Shown piece by piece: positions 25,803-38,377 of a DNA stretch of 64,000 nt. The position numbers and the translations under genes are program-made. The notes beneath the pieces were generated by a model. It was given only the letters and a program-made list of their open reading frames with translations. It ran no database searches and was not told the DNA's origin. The DNA is taken from assembly GCF_017377735.1 (NCBI RefSeq), contig NZ_JAFVMH010000010.1, forward strand, positions 1-64,000, in the 5' to 3' direction. This DNA is from Acetobacter garciniae (lineage in GTDB: Bacteria > Pseudomonadota > Alphaproteobacteria > Acetobacterales > Acetobacteraceae). How positions within the stretch are numbered: position 1 is the stretch's first letter; the number at the start of each line of letters is the position of its first letter.

Positions 25803-27004
25803 GGTCCACTTGTCTCCGCCTTGGGGGGCCGGGAGGAGGGGAAAAGAAATTCCCGCCCCATTTTCACCCGTTCCACGCCGTCATAGGCAATAATATCGGT
25901 TGTGGCGTACGTCTCGTTCCACCATTCGGGTATATAGGAACCCGTGCCCACCACGTCCACCGGGGCGCGTGCGTCGGCCATGCAGGCGCATTTGGTCACC
26001 CCGAAGCCGGATGAGGCGACAATGCGCACCTTGGGGAAGCCCGCTTCGTCCAGGGCTTCGCGCATTTTCCAGATCGCGGCGGCGGATACGCCCGTGCCGA
26101 TCAGGTAGCGCAGTTCCTTGTCGGAACGAAAACGGCGCAGCGCGCCGGGTGCGTGGCGGTTCACCACGGCGTAGGATTCCTGCGGGTTCAGCCCTTCCAT
26201 GAAGCGGCCGCCATGCGTATCCAGCCGCACCGACAGCCGCCCTTCGGCCGCAAGGTCGGGAAAACGGTGGCATACGGCCAGCGCGTCGGTAATTTCCTGC
26301 CCGAAATAGTCCACCAGCACCACAAGATCGGTTTCGGGAAATTCCTCATGGAACATTTCCGCCGCCCGCACGGTGGATCCCGCATAACCGATCAGCGCAT
26401 GGGGCATGGTGCCAAGGCCATGGCTGGTTTCGAAAAACGGAGCGACTGCGTCGTTGGCGGTGCCGACAAAACCTATGGCGCCATCGCGCTGGGCGGCACG
26501 CCCCCCGACAGAGGCGGCATAGGCCATGAGTTCCTGCATTTCATACCCCGCGCAATGGCGCGCATCCATGGCAAGAAAACGCGTGCGCGGGAGCGAGAGG
26601 GCAATCTGGTAGGCGCGGTGGGCGGCAACGCAGGGGCTGCCCAGCTTTTGCAGCAAAAGCGTTTCCAGATCCGCCAGATGAGTGAAGGAACCGGTAATAT
26701 AGACGAGCGGTTCCCCCGCACCCACCCATTCGCCTTCAGGGTGGACAACCTCCACCGAATACGGGCTCTGGCGTTCGGCCATGACGTTCTGCAACCACGC
26801 AAGCATGATCGCGGGGGCGGACACCACCGGACGGCGGATGAAAAACGCATAGGTGACGGTGCAGTCCCCGAAGCGGCTGACAATCTGCCTTGTGCGGTTG
26901 AAGTACGAATCGGTCCGGGCGCGAATGTCCGGTTCTGCAAGGGCCGCCGCCGCCTGGGCGCTGGCCACGCCGGGCGGGGGCACGGTGGGTGAGGAAGATG
27001 TCAT
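25799..27004 (-). CDS. pncB: Nicotinate phosphoribosyltransferase
   Basis: Converts nicotinate and PRPP to nicotinate mononucleotide in the NAD salvage pathway. It is 401 aa with typical segments SYFNRTRQIV, FFIRRPV, LLLQKLGSP, DARHCAGYEM, GTANDAVAP (Thr/Asn of the phosphoribosyl site), GTMPHALIG, and VRLDTHGGRFMEG. The late GTGSYIPEW segment matches the PRPP-binding region of the short NAPRTase subfamily. The start at 27004 lies directly after Ala/Pro-poor sequence, and the next gene overlaps its stop codon by four bases. Confidence 0.9.
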   Translation of the reverse strand: MTSSSPTVPPPGVASAQAAAALAEPDIRARTDSYFNRTRQIVSRFGDCTVTYAFFIRRPVVSAPAIMLAWLQNVMAERQSPYSVEVVHPEGEWVGAGEPLVYITGSFTHLADLETLLLQKLGSPCVAAHRAYQIALSLPRTRFLAMDARHCAGYEMQELMAYAASVGGRAAQRDGAIGFVGTANDAVAPFFETSHGLGTMPHALIGYAGSTVRAAEMFHEEFPETDLVVLVDYFGQEITDALAVCHRFPDLAAEGRLSVRLDTHGGRFMEGLNPQESYAVVNRHAPGALRRFRSDKELRYLIGTGVSAAAIWKMREALDEAGFPKVRIVASSGFGVTKCACMADARAPVDVVGTGSYIPEWWNETYATTDIIAYDGVERVKMGREFLFPSSRPPKAETSGP

Positions 27005-27089
27005 GCGCGGTCTGCTCTTTTTGCCATGGGCACTGTCGGCATGATGGGCATTGCGGGCAGTGGCGTAAAGCCACCACCCGCGTGTGTGA

Positions 27090-28481
27090 TCAGCCCCGGG
27101 CGGAAAGCTTGCCCGTCAGTTCCTCGGCAATCAGGAAGGCGAGTTCGAGCGATTGTTCCGCATTCAGGCGCGGGTCGCAGAAGGTTTCGTACCGGTCACC
27201 CAGATCGTCTTCCGTCAGGCGATGGGCGCCGCCCACGCATTCCGTCACGTCCTGGCCGGTCATTTCCAGGTGCACGCCGCCCGCGGGCACGCCCTCGGCC
27301 GCACAGACCGCGAAAAAGCCCTTGACCTCGCCCATGACGGCGTCGAACGAACGTGTCTTCACTTTCTGCTGAGTGGAGATCGTATTGCCGTGCATGGGGT
27401 CGCTCAGCCATGTGACGGCCCGGCCCGTTTCCTTGACCGCGCGCATGAGCGGGGGCAGGAATTCCTCGATCTTCGTGGCCCCCATGCGTGAGATCAGCGT
27501 GATACGCCCCGCCTCGTTCGTGGGGTTCAGGATCTCGGTCAGGCGCCTGATATCGTCTACGCTGCTCGTGGGGCCCACCTTGATGCCGATGGGGTTGCGC
27601 ACCCCGCGCAGGAATTCGACATGCGCGCCATCGGGCTGGCGGGTCCGATCCCCGATCCAGACGAAATGGGCCGAACAGTCGTACCATTCGCCCGATGTGG
27701 AATCGACGCGTGTCAGCGCCTGCTCGTAAGGCAGCAGCAGGGCCTCGTGCGAGGTGTAGAACTCGGTCTCATCCACCTGTGCGGAGGACGCCGCATCGAT
27801 CCCGCAGGCCTGCATGAAGGCCAGGGTCTCGCCAATGCGTTCGGCCATGGCGCGGTAGCGCGATTCCAGGGGCGAGCGCTTGACAAAGCCCAGGTTCCAG
27901 CGATGCACCTCATGCAGGTTGGCATACCCCCCGCGTGAGAAGGCGCGCAGCAGGTTCTGGATTCCGGCGGACTGGAAATAACCGGTTTCCATGCGCACGG
28001 GGTCGGGAATACGCGCTTCAGGCGTGAAGTCCGGCCCGTTGATGATATCGCCCCGGTAGGATGGCAGGCTGACGCCGTCCACCGTTTCCATGTCCGATGA
28101 ACGCGGCTTGGCGAACTGCCCGGCCATGCGCCCCATCTTGATGACCGGCACCTTGGCGCCAAAGGTCAGCACAACGGCCATCTGCAACAGCACGCGGAAC
28201 GTGTCGCGCACGATATCGGCCTTGAATTCGCCAAAGCTTTCAGCGCAGGGCCCACCTTGCAGCACAAAGGCCTTGCCCTGGCCCGCCTGGGCCAGATGGT
28301 TGCGCAGGCGGCGCACTTCCCCGGCGAAAACCAGCGGCGGATAAGCGCCAAGCCGTTCTTCCACAGCACTCAGCGCTGTCGCGTCGGGATAGGTGGGAAG
28401 CTGCTTGACAGGAAACGAACGCCAGCTGTCCGGCATCCAGGTCGCAGACGTCGGGGTGGGCTGGGTGAGCGTTGCACTCAT
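27090..28481 (-). CDS. Class II 3-deoxy-7-phosphoheptulonate synthase
   Basis: Condenses phosphoenolpyruvate and erythrose 4-phosphate, the first step of the shikimate pathway. It is a plant/Pseudomonas-like class II enzyme of 463 aa. Typical segments are [13 protein letters not shown] (the metal-binding Cys), [42 protein letters not shown] and MHGNT. The ATG at 28481 is preferred because AGGAAC lies at good distance; the open frame to 28520 adds an Arg-rich extension. A promoter with a dyad lies just upstream. It is a separate transcription unit from pncB, 85 bp apart. Confidence 0.95.
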   Translation of the reverse strand: MSATLTQPTPTSATWMPDSWRSFPVKQLPTYPDATALSAVEERLGAYPPLVFAGEVRRLRNHLAQAGQGKAFVLQGGPCAESFGEFKADIVRDTFRVLLQMAVVLTFGAKVPVIKMGRMAGQFAKPRSSDMETVDGVSLPSYRGDIINGPDFTPEARIPDPVRMETGYFQSAGIQNLLRAFSRGGYANLHEVHRWNLGFVKRSPLESRYRAMAERIGETLAFMQACGIDAASSAQVDETEFYTSHEALLLPYEQALTRVDSTSGEWYDCSAHFVWIGDRTRQPDGAHVEFLRGVRNPIGIKVGPTSSVDDIRRLTEILNPTNEAGRITLISRMGATKIEEFLPPLMRAVKETGRAVTWLSDPMHGNTISTQQKVKTRSFDAVMGEVKGFFAVCAAEGVPAGGVHLEMTGQDVTECVGGAHRLTEDDLGDRYETFCDPRLNAEQSLELAFLIAEELTGKLSARG

Positions 28482-28506
28482 AACGCGGTTCCTGTCAGTT
28501 CCATAT

Positions 28507-28545
28507 CTATGTCTAGGCACATAGTGAGGGGATGGGTGAAAACAA
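28507..28545 (-). promoter_or_regulatory. Promoter and dyad upstream of the DAHP synthase gene
   Basis: On the minus strand TTGTTT (28545-28540), a 16-bp spacer and TATGTG (28523-28518) form a likely promoter. A perfect inverted repeat CTATGT (28507-28512), six bases and ACATAG (28519-28524) overlaps the -10 box and the start of transcription, as an operator would. The regulator is unknown. Confidence 0.5.
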
Positions 28546-28582
28546 CCCGGCGAAGGACGATCCGCCGGAAAGGAGTGCCTTT

Positions 28583-28720
28583 ATGTCCAAAATGCATGAA
28601 TTAGGCAAATCCGATCTGGCCGGTGCGGATTGCGATATGCCCTGCGCGGTGGCGAGCCATGCGTTCAACAGGGCTCCGGGCCGGAAAGTCTGGATTTTTG
28701 TGAACACGATGCCATACTGA
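28583..28720 (+). CDS. Possible small protein of 45 aa
   Basis: A short open frame of 45 codons (starting MSKMHELGKSDL, ending IFVNTMPY) in the 313-bp region upstream of the exported 136-aa protein. Its ATG has an excellent GGAAAGGAG site seven bases upstream, which is the only reason to list it. It contains two Cys and no clear membrane segment. I recognise no family and it may not be translated. Apart from the DAHP synthase promoter, nothing else is seen in this region. Confidence 0.3.
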   Translation: MSKMHELGKSDLAGADCDMPCAVASHAFNRAPGRKVWIFVNTMPY

Positions 28721-28794
28721 AAAAGAAGTCCACCACTGCACCCGATACTGCGTGCGGGGTGGGAGTGTTCCTTTAGACTGCGGGGTGATGCGCG

Positions 28795-29205
28795 ATGGCG
28801 CTGCTGCGTGAACGATTTGTAACCGCTACGTGCGGTTTGTGCATGGGCGTCGGCCTGCTTGGCGGCGTTTCTGCCGCGTACGCGGACCCCACCATGATGC
28901 CGGACGACAACGTCTCCTTTTCCGAAGGCAATTCGAACTCGAACATGGCGCCCGACAGCACCGCCAGCGCGGGGTCCGAGAAAAAGACCGTGCACGGGCA
29001 TCGCAGCCTGCCGCCGGGCTACCAGGACGCGCCGTCCATGGATTTCGAACATGGGGACGATCCGGACCATCTGGCCAAGGTGCAGCGCGATTCCGTAACG
29101 GGTGCCGATATTTCGCGCTATGGCTCGGCTTACCAGAGTTCCGGCCCGTTCGGGTCCGGCCAGGTGGGCGATTCCACGGGCAGCGGCTGGGTTATTCCGC
29201 GCTAA
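28795..29205 (+). CDS. Exported hypothetical protein
   Basis: A 136-aa protein with a signal peptide (basic MALLRERF, hydrophobic core TCGLCMGVGLLGGVSAA, cleavage near AYA-DP). The mature part is hydrophilic with Asn/Ser-rich and Gly/Ser-rich stretches (EGNSNSN; SGPFGSGQVGDSTGSG). No recognised domain is present. It lies divergent from DAHP synthase and convergent with yigZ (19 bp apart). It is probably periplasmic and of unknown function. Confidence 0.7.
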   Translation: MALLRERFVTATCGLCMGVGLLGGVSAAYADPTMMPDDNVSFSEGNSNSNMAPDSTASAGSEKKTVHGHRSLPPGYQDAPSMDFEHGDDPDHLAKVQRDSVTGADISRYGSAYQSSGPFGSGQVGDSTGSGWVIPR

Positions 29206-29224
29206 AACACGCCCCTGCGGGTTT

Positions 29225-29821
29225 TCAGTCTTCCAGCAGATGGATCCGGGCTTGGCCGTTTGTCAGGTCCATGATCCGCGCGGTGATCTCCTCCTGCCGT
29301 CCGGCGGGCAGCAGCAGGACGAACTGCGCACCGCTGGCGTCGAACGTCGGGGGTTCGACCTCGACCTCCCATTCGGGTACGCGGCCCTGCATGAGCCCGA
29401 CCAGCGAAAACGGGCAATGGAAGCTCAGCCGCACGCGTTCGATCAGTTCTTCCTTCGGGGCTTCGCGCAGGCATTCGGCGGCCGTGCCCGCATAGGCCCG
29501 CACCAGCCCCCCTGCACCCAGCTTGATCCCGCCGTACCAGCGGGTTACGACAACCGCCACCCGGTCCAGCTTTTGCGCCGTGATGACCTGCAGGATAGGC
29601 CTGCCCGCCGTGCCCGAGGGCTCGCCATCGTCATGGCAGCGGCAATGCGGTCCGACCTGCCAGGCCCAGCAATGGTGCGTGGCCTCGGGCGCGCCTGCCG
29701 CCACGCGGGCTATGAAATCTTCGGCCTCCGCCACCGAGCCCACGGGCATGGCGTTGGCCAGAAACCGGCTTTTCTTGATATCCAGCTCCGCTGAAAAGGG
29801 GCCGGTAAGGGTCTGGGTCAT
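29225..29821 (-). CDS. IMPACT/YigZ family protein
   Basis: A 198-aa protein of the YigZ/IMPACT family (UPF0029), a conserved N-terminal domain with a ferredoxin-like C-terminal half; its cellular role is not settled. The family signature DDGEPSGTAGRPIL is clear, with AVVVTRWYGGIKLGAGGLVRAY following. The ATG at 29821 (MTQTLTGPF) is the family start. An upstream Met at 29857 would add 12 residues. It is convergent with the exported protein gene and divergent from the 129-aa exported protein gene. Confidence 0.92.
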   Translation of the reverse strand: MTQTLTGPFSAELDIKKSRFLANAMPVGSVAEAEDFIARVAAGAPEATHHCWAWQVGPHCRCHDDGEPSGTAGRPILQVITAQKLDRVAVVVTRWYGGIKLGAGGLVRAYAGTAAECLREAPKEELIERVRLSFHCPFSLVGLMQGRVPEWEVEVEPPTFDASGAQFVLLLPAGRQEEITARIMDLTNGQARIHLLED

Positions 29822-29966
29822 GGGACAGGCATACAATCTCGGCCCGTGGCGCAGCAAGGGCAGGCGGGCCTACTTGCAGGGCCTGTGGGTGTGCCCATAT
29901 TGCGGCTATGGACCAAAGAATGGCAATGTTCTGGCCAGACGCCAAAGCAAGAGGGACTTATGGGGC

Positions 29967-30356
29967 ATGATGCCGTTACGCCGTAAAAAACCGGGCCTGA
30001 AAATATGGATGGCGCTGGCCAGCCTGTGGGTGTTCGCCCTGCCGGTGGTGTCAGGCAATGTCGCCATGGCGGATGACGACTCGGACGGGGAGGGCGTGCA
30101 TACCCCATCGGAAATGCGCAGGCTTGCCGCCAAGCCGCCGCTGCCCCGCGCGCAGAGGGATTTTGCCAAATACAAGTTTCGCCCGCCCGGCGACAAGGTG
30201 ATGGAACAGCCTGAAAACAACCGCCTGCTGTTCTGGACACAGGATGGCAAACCCGATGGCTACGCCCAGCGGCGCGGCAGCAGTGTCATTTACTACAACG
30301 CCCAGGGTCAGGCCACGCAGATCCAGCACCTGACCGCCGCCGAAATGGCGGAATAG
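29967..30356 (+). CDS. Exported hypothetical protein with C-terminal RXX-type region
   Basis: A 129-aa protein. The N-terminus MMPLRRKKPGLKIWMALASL followed by WVFALPVVSG is a signal peptide, with cleavage near AMA-DDDS. The mature domain has a Pro-rich basic part and a C-terminal segment (NRLLFWTQDGKPDGYAQRRG, then SSVIYYNAQGQATQIQHL) that looks like a small beta-rich fold. I recognise no family. The GAGGGA site at 29951 supports ATG 29967 or 29970; the ATG at 29960 is out of frame. It ends just before repeat copy 3. Confidence 0.65.
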   Translation: MMPLRRKKPGLKIWMALASLWVFALPVVSGNVAMADDDSDGEGVHTPSEMRRLAAKPPLPRAQRDFAKYKFRPPGDKVMEQPENNRLLFWTQDGKPDGYAQRRGSSVIYYNAQGQATQIQHLTAAEMAE

Positions 30357-30378
30357 AGGTAAAGATTTGTGGAATAAA

Positions 30379-30466
30379 GATAAAAGTTTTTGGTGAAGCT
30401 TTTTTTTCAAAGAGCTTCAAAGACCCTCACCGTTTTGAAAAAAGGCGACACCCAAAAACTTTTATC
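30379..30466. repeat. Nested inverted-repeat intergenic element, copy 3
   Basis: An 88-bp element whose arms (GATAAAAGTTTTTGGTG on the left, CACCCAAAAACTTTTATC on the right) pair almost completely. An inner hairpin GAAGCT...AGCTTC sits next to the left arm. It lies in the 235-bp gap between the convergent exported protein and PDRP genes. The rest of that gap shows no gene. Confidence 0.92.
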
Positions 30467-30591
30467 TTCTGAAACACGCTTCAGGGCGGCTGCCCTGTTA
30501 AAGTGCCCTTATGGCGGCCGGAGCGATCGGGCCGCACTTTTCTGCCTGAAATTCCTGGGCCGGCACCGTCCGACTTCGAGGGCGGCAGCCC

Positions 30592-31419
30592 CTAGTTGTT
30601 CATATCCACGAGATCAAGAATGGCGGCCGATGTCTCCTCGATGGAGCGGCGCGTGACATCGATCACCGGCCAGTTATGGCGGCGGCACAGCCTGCGCGCC
30701 CAATGCAGTTCTTCCTGCACTTTTTCCAGATCGACATAGGCGTAATCCGCGGCCGAGGCAGCCTGTCGCCCGCTCGGCATCATTTGCGAAAGACGGTTGC
30801 GGCGGATCTCAATCAGCCGTTCGGGGTCGATCGTCAGCCCGATCACGGGTCTTTTGGTGGTAAAAAGCGGGGCGGGCGGTTCAAGCCCCATGACCAGCGG
30901 CACATTGGCGGCTTTTATGCCCCGGTTGGCCAGGTAAAAGCAGGTCGGCGTTTTCGATACACGTGAAACACCCACCAGGATCACATCCGCGTTGTCGAGC
31001 CCCTTGGTCTCCTGCCCGTCATCATGGGCCAGCACGTAATGCATGGCCTCAATGCGCTGGTAATAGCTTTCATCCATGATGTACTGGCCGCCGGGGTGGC
31101 GGGTCGCGGCTTCCCCCGTTTCCTCGGTCAGGAAGCGCAGGGCGTTGTCCAGCACGTCCAGCAGGCGGACCTGCATGCTGGCACACCCCGCCTCCATATC
31201 GGCCTGCAGGGTCGGGTCCGTCAGGGATGACATGACCGGCCCGCGATCAAGCGCGATATTGCGCAGCACGCGCCTGAGCTGGATCTGGGTACGAATAAGG
31301 TTCCAGTGCCGCAGCCTGACATCGGTATTGGGGAACTGCGCAATGCAGGCCCGGGCAACCGAATCGAGCGTCTGGCCTGTGGCTTCGGAAACGAGATGAA
31401 GGGTGAGTTTGTTTTGCAT
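30592..31419 (-). CDS. Pyruvate, phosphate dikinase regulatory protein (DUF299)
   Basis: A bifunctional ADP-dependent kinase and Pi-dependent pyrophosphorylase that switches PPDK off and on by phosphorylating its active-site Thr. It is 275 aa. The nucleotide-binding P-loop is GVSRVSKTPT, and HLVSEATGQTLDSVA at the N-terminus and DVTRRSIEETSA at the C-terminus are family segments. It lies directly after ppdK on the same strand, with a stem-loop between them. The PPDK target motif is present in the neighbour, which strongly supports the assignment. Confidence 0.95.
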   Translation of the reverse strand: MQNKLTLHLVSEATGQTLDSVARACIAQFPNTDVRLRHWNLIRTQIQLRRVLRNIALDRGPVMSSLTDPTLQADMEAGCASMQVRLLDVLDNALRFLTEETGEAATRHPGGQYIMDESYYQRIEAMHYVLAHDDGQETKGLDNADVILVGVSRVSKTPTCFYLANRGIKAANVPLVMGLEPPAPLFTTKRPVIGLTIDPERLIEIRRNRLSQMMPSGRQAASAADYAYVDLEKVQEELHWARRLCRRHNWPVIDVTRRSIEETSAAILDLVDMNN

Positions 31420-31433
31420 GATGTCTGATTGAA

Positions 31434-31460
31434 AATGGCCGCCCCAGCAGGGCGGCCATT
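31434..31460 (-). terminator. Stem-loop between ppdK and its regulator
   Basis: An 11-bp perfect stem (AATGGCCGCCC / GGGCGGCCATT, 5-base loop) lies between the ppdK stop and the PDRP start. On the minus strand only a short TTTTC follows, so it is more likely a partial terminator or mRNA-stabilising hairpin that lowers PDRP relative to PPDK than a full stop. Confidence 0.6.
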
Positions 31461-31466
31461 ATGGTC

Positions 31467-34142
31467 TCAGGCCTTGACAGCCTTGTTGCGGCGTTCGGCA
31501 AGGGCGGCCTGGGCCGCGGCCAGCCGGGCCACCGGCACGCGGAAAGGCGAGCACGAGACATAGTCCAGCCCGACTTCCTCGAAGAAGGAGATCGAGAGCG
31601 GGTCGCCACCATGTTCGCCGCAGATACCCAGCTTGAGGTCCGGCTTCGTCGCACGGCCTTTTTCCACACCCATGCGCACCAGAGCGCCTACGCCCTCACG
31701 GTCGATGGAAATGAAGGGGTCTTGCGGCAGCAGGCCTTTTTCCACGTATTCCGGCAGGAACGAACCCGCGTCATCGCGCGAAAGCCCCAGCGTGGTCTGC
31801 GTCAGGTCATTGGTGCCGAAGGAGAAGAAATCGGCACTCTGGGCAATCTGGTCCGCCGTAATGGCCGCACGCGGCAGTTCGATCATGGTGCCGATAGTGT
31901 AGGTCAGCTTGGCCTTGCGTTCGTCCAGCACGGCGTTCAGCGTCGCCTCGCAGGCTTTGCGCACCAGATCAAGCTCAGCCTTGGTGCCCACCAGCGGGAT
32001 CATGATTTCGGGAATGACCGCCTTGCCCGTTTCAGCAGAAACGTCCAGTGCCGCTTCGGCAATGGCGCGCACCTGCATGGCGTAGATCTCGGGGTAGGTG
32101 ATCCCCAGACGGCAGCCGCGATGACCCAGCATCGGGTTGGCTTCAGACAGGGCAGCGCGACGGGCCCGCAGGCTTTCCACGTCCTTGCCCAAGGCCTTGG
32201 CAATTTCAGCCAGTTCGCTTTCGCCATGGGGCAGGAACTCGTGCAACGGCGGGTCCAGCAGGCGCACGGTCACCGGCAGCCCCGCCATGATGCGGAACAG
32301 ATCGGCGAAGTCGGAACGCTGGAACGGCAGCAGGGCATCGATCGCCTTGGCACGCGCGGCTTCGCTATCGGCCATGATCATCTGGCGCACATGGCCGATC
32401 CGGTCGGGGCCGAAGAACATGTGCTCCGTACGGCACAGGCCGATCCCTTCCGCACCGAAGCGGCGGGCGGTCTGGGCGTCTTCGGGTGTTTCGGCGTTGG
32501 CGCGCACGCCAAGGCGGCGCACGGAATCGGCCCAGCCCATAAGGGTTGCGAAATCGCCCGAAAGCGTGGGCGGAATGGTCGGCACGCGGCCGTTATAGAC
32601 CGCACCCGTGCCGCCATCGAGCGTGATCCAGTCCCCGGCCTTGAGAACATGGCCATCCACGCTCAGCGTCTGGGCGGCGTAATCCACGGCAATGCCGCCG
32701 GCACCGGCCACGCACACACGGCCCATGCCACGGGCAACCACGGCGGCGTGCGATGTCATGCCGCCACGTGTGGTCAGCACACCGCGCGCGGCGTGCATGC
32801 CATGCACGTCTTCGGGGGAGGTTTCGATTCGGACAAGGATGACATCCTCACCCTTGGCCGCACGGTCTTCCACATCCTCCGCGGAGAAGGCGATGACACC
32901 CGTCGCAGCCCCGGGGGAGGCAGGCAGGCCGCGCGTCAGCAACTGGCGCTGGGCCTTGGGGTCGAGCACGGGGTGCAGAAGCTGGTCGAGCGATGCCGGA
33001 GGCACGCGGGTTATCGCTTCCTCCTGCGTAATCAGCCCTTCCTTGGCCATGTCGATGGCAACACGCAGGGCGGCGGCGGCGGTGCGCTTGCCCGAACGGG
33101 TCTGCAACAGGTACAGCTTGTTGGCCTGCACCGTGAATTCGATATCCTGCATGTCGCGGTAGTGGCGTTCAAGCAGGTCACGAACCTTGAGCAGTTCCTG
33201 ATAGGCGCCGGGCAGGACCGTCTCCATGGGGGACTGGCCTTCGACCGCGCGGCTGGCCGCCATGGGCTGCGGCGTGCGGATACCGGCCACCACGTCCTCG
33301 CCCTGGGCGTTGATCAGATATTCGCCGTAGAAAATGTTCTCGCCCGTGGACGGGTCACGCGTGAAGCATACACCCGTGGCGCAGTCATCGCCCATGTTGC
33401 CGAACACCATGGACTGCACATTGACAGCCGTGCCCCAGCTTGCGGGAATGTCATGCAGCCTGCGGTAGGTGTTCGCACGCGGGTTCATCCACGATCCGAA
33501 CACCGCACCGATCGCACCCCAGAGCTGATCCTTGGGGTTTTCGGGGAAAGCCTTGCCGGTCTCGCGCTCGACAATCTGCTTGTAGCCCTTGACGACTTCC
33601 TGCCATTCCTCGGCGCTCAGCGCGGTATCGTCATGCTTGCCGGTCGCGCGCTTGACCTGTTCGAGCAGGTCTTCAAAGCTGTGATGGGCCACACCCAGAA
33701 CGACGGAGCCGTACATCTGGATGAAACGGCGGTAGCTGTCCCACGCGAAACGCGCATCGCCCGAGGACTGGACCAGCCCTTCGACCGTGCTGTCGTTCAG
33801 CCCCAGGTTGAGGACCGTATCCATCATGCCCGGCATGGACACGCGCGCACCCGAGCGGACGGAAACCAGCAGCGGGGCCTTGGCGTCACCAAAACGCAGG
33901 CCCATGGCCTTTTCGATCAGGCCCATCGCCGCTTCGAGCTGGGCTTCCAGATCGGCCGGATATTTGCGTCCGTTTTCGTAAAAGGCGGTGCAGACCTCAG
34001 TGGTGATTGTAAACCCCGGGGGCACGGGCAGGCCGATATTGGCCATTTCAGCCAGATTGGCGCCCTTGCCGCCTAGAAGATTGCGCATTCCGGCGTTGCC
34101 TTCGCTCTGGCCCGCACCGAAACTGTAGATCCACTTGGTCAT
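31467..34142 (-). CDS. ppdK: Pyruvate, phosphate dikinase
   Basis: Interconverts pyruvate + ATP + Pi and PEP + AMP + PPi; in acetic acid bacteria it provides gluconeogenic PEP from pyruvate or lactate. It is 891 aa, typical. The N-terminal ATP-grasp domain (GGKGANLAEM) is followed by the swivelling domain with catalytic His in GGMTSHAAVVARGMG, where the Thr before the Ser-His is the PDRP target, and the C-terminal TIM barrel with CGEHGGDP (catalytic Cys). A separate promoter region of 200 bp lies upstream (34143-34342), which is AT-rich near 34230-34300, and a stem-loop lies downstream before its regulator. Confidence 0.97.
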   Translation of the reverse strand: MTKWIYSFGAGQSEGNAGMRNLLGGKGANLAEMANIGLPVPPGFTITTEVCTAFYENGRKYPADLEAQLEAAMGLIEKAMGLRFGDAKAPLLVSVRSGARVSMPGMMDTVLNLGLNDSTVEGLVQSSGDARFAWDSYRRFIQMYGSVVLGVAHHSFEDLLEQVKRATGKHDDTALSAEEWQEVVKGYKQIVERETGKAFPENPKDQLWGAIGAVFGSWMNPRANTYRRLHDIPASWGTAVNVQSMVFGNMGDDCATGVCFTRDPSTGENIFYGEYLINAQGEDVVAGIRTPQPMAASRAVEGQSPMETVLPGAYQELLKVRDLLERHYRDMQDIEFTVQANKLYLLQTRSGKRTAAAALRVAIDMAKEGLITQEEAITRVPPASLDQLLHPVLDPKAQRQLLTRGLPASPGAATGVIAFSAEDVEDRAAKGEDVILVRIETSPEDVHGMHAARGVLTTRGGMTSHAAVVARGMGRVCVAGAGGIAVDYAAQTLSVDGHVLKAGDWITLDGGTGAVYNGRVPTIPPTLSGDFATLMGWADSVRRLGVRANAETPEDAQTARRFGAEGIGLCRTEHMFFGPDRIGHVRQMIMADSEAARAKAIDALLPFQRSDFADLFRIMAGLPVTVRLLDPPLHEFLPHGESELAEIAKALGKDVESLRARRAALSEANPMLGHRGCRLGITYPEIYAMQVRAIAEAALDVSAETGKAVIPEIMIPLVGTKAELDLVRKACEATLNAVLDERKAKLTYTIGTMIELPRAAITADQIAQSADFFSFGTNDLTQTTLGLSRDDAGSFLPEYVEKGLLPQDPFISIDREGVGALVRMGVEKGRATKPDLKLGICGEHGGDPLSISFFEEVGLDYVSCSPFRVPVARLAAAQAALAERRNKAVKA

Positions 34143-34342
34143 GTTTGCCGTTCACTTCATTGTTGTGTGCAGCAGGGCCACAATCCCGGATGTCAGGGTG
34201 GTGTGTGTACCGGGGTAAGGGGCCGCATTGCGCACGAATTTTTATTTTTGGTTCTGGACGACGAATATATCCACCCTTGACGTCACCATAACATGCCGCA
34301 ATTTCCCGCGTCGAGCAATCTCTGCACCAAAGCTGTCCCTTA

Positions 34343-38190
<3,848 letters not shown>

Positions 38191-38326
38191 CGCGACATCC
38201 GGCGTCCCGCTTCCTACCCTGTTGACCAGGATTTCCCGCACCCTTCATGCGCAAGCGGTTCGGCACGCGCCTGAATGGCAAGGGCACCTTGCTCCTGCTG
38301 CCGTACGGGCAGCTTTTTCGCACATC

Positions 38327-38355
38327 TGTATGTTCTTGTTACGTTCCTATTTCAA
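38327..38355 (-). promoter_or_regulatory. SOS-regulated recN promoter with LexA box
   Basis: On the minus strand TTGAAA (38355-38350), a 17-bp spacer and CATACA (38332-38327) form a promoter. The box GTTC-TTGTTAC-GTTC (38332-38346, plus strand) fills the spacer and matches the alphaproteobacterial LexA consensus GTTC-N7-GTTC exactly. The predicted leader is about 130 nt. Confidence 0.85.
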
Positions 38356-38377
38356 GAAAAAAGAACGTGACACAGCT

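Noticed and set aside
28488..28501. GTTC-N6-GTTC upstream of the DAHP synthase gene, resembling an SOS box
   Set aside because: The spacing is six, not seven, and the gene has no link to DNA repair.
31461..34076. Very long plus-strand open frame (871 aa) opposite ppdK
   Set aside because: It is antisense to a clear PPDK gene; the translation is His/Gly/Gln-rich without family motifs, a common artefact of high-GC codon bias.
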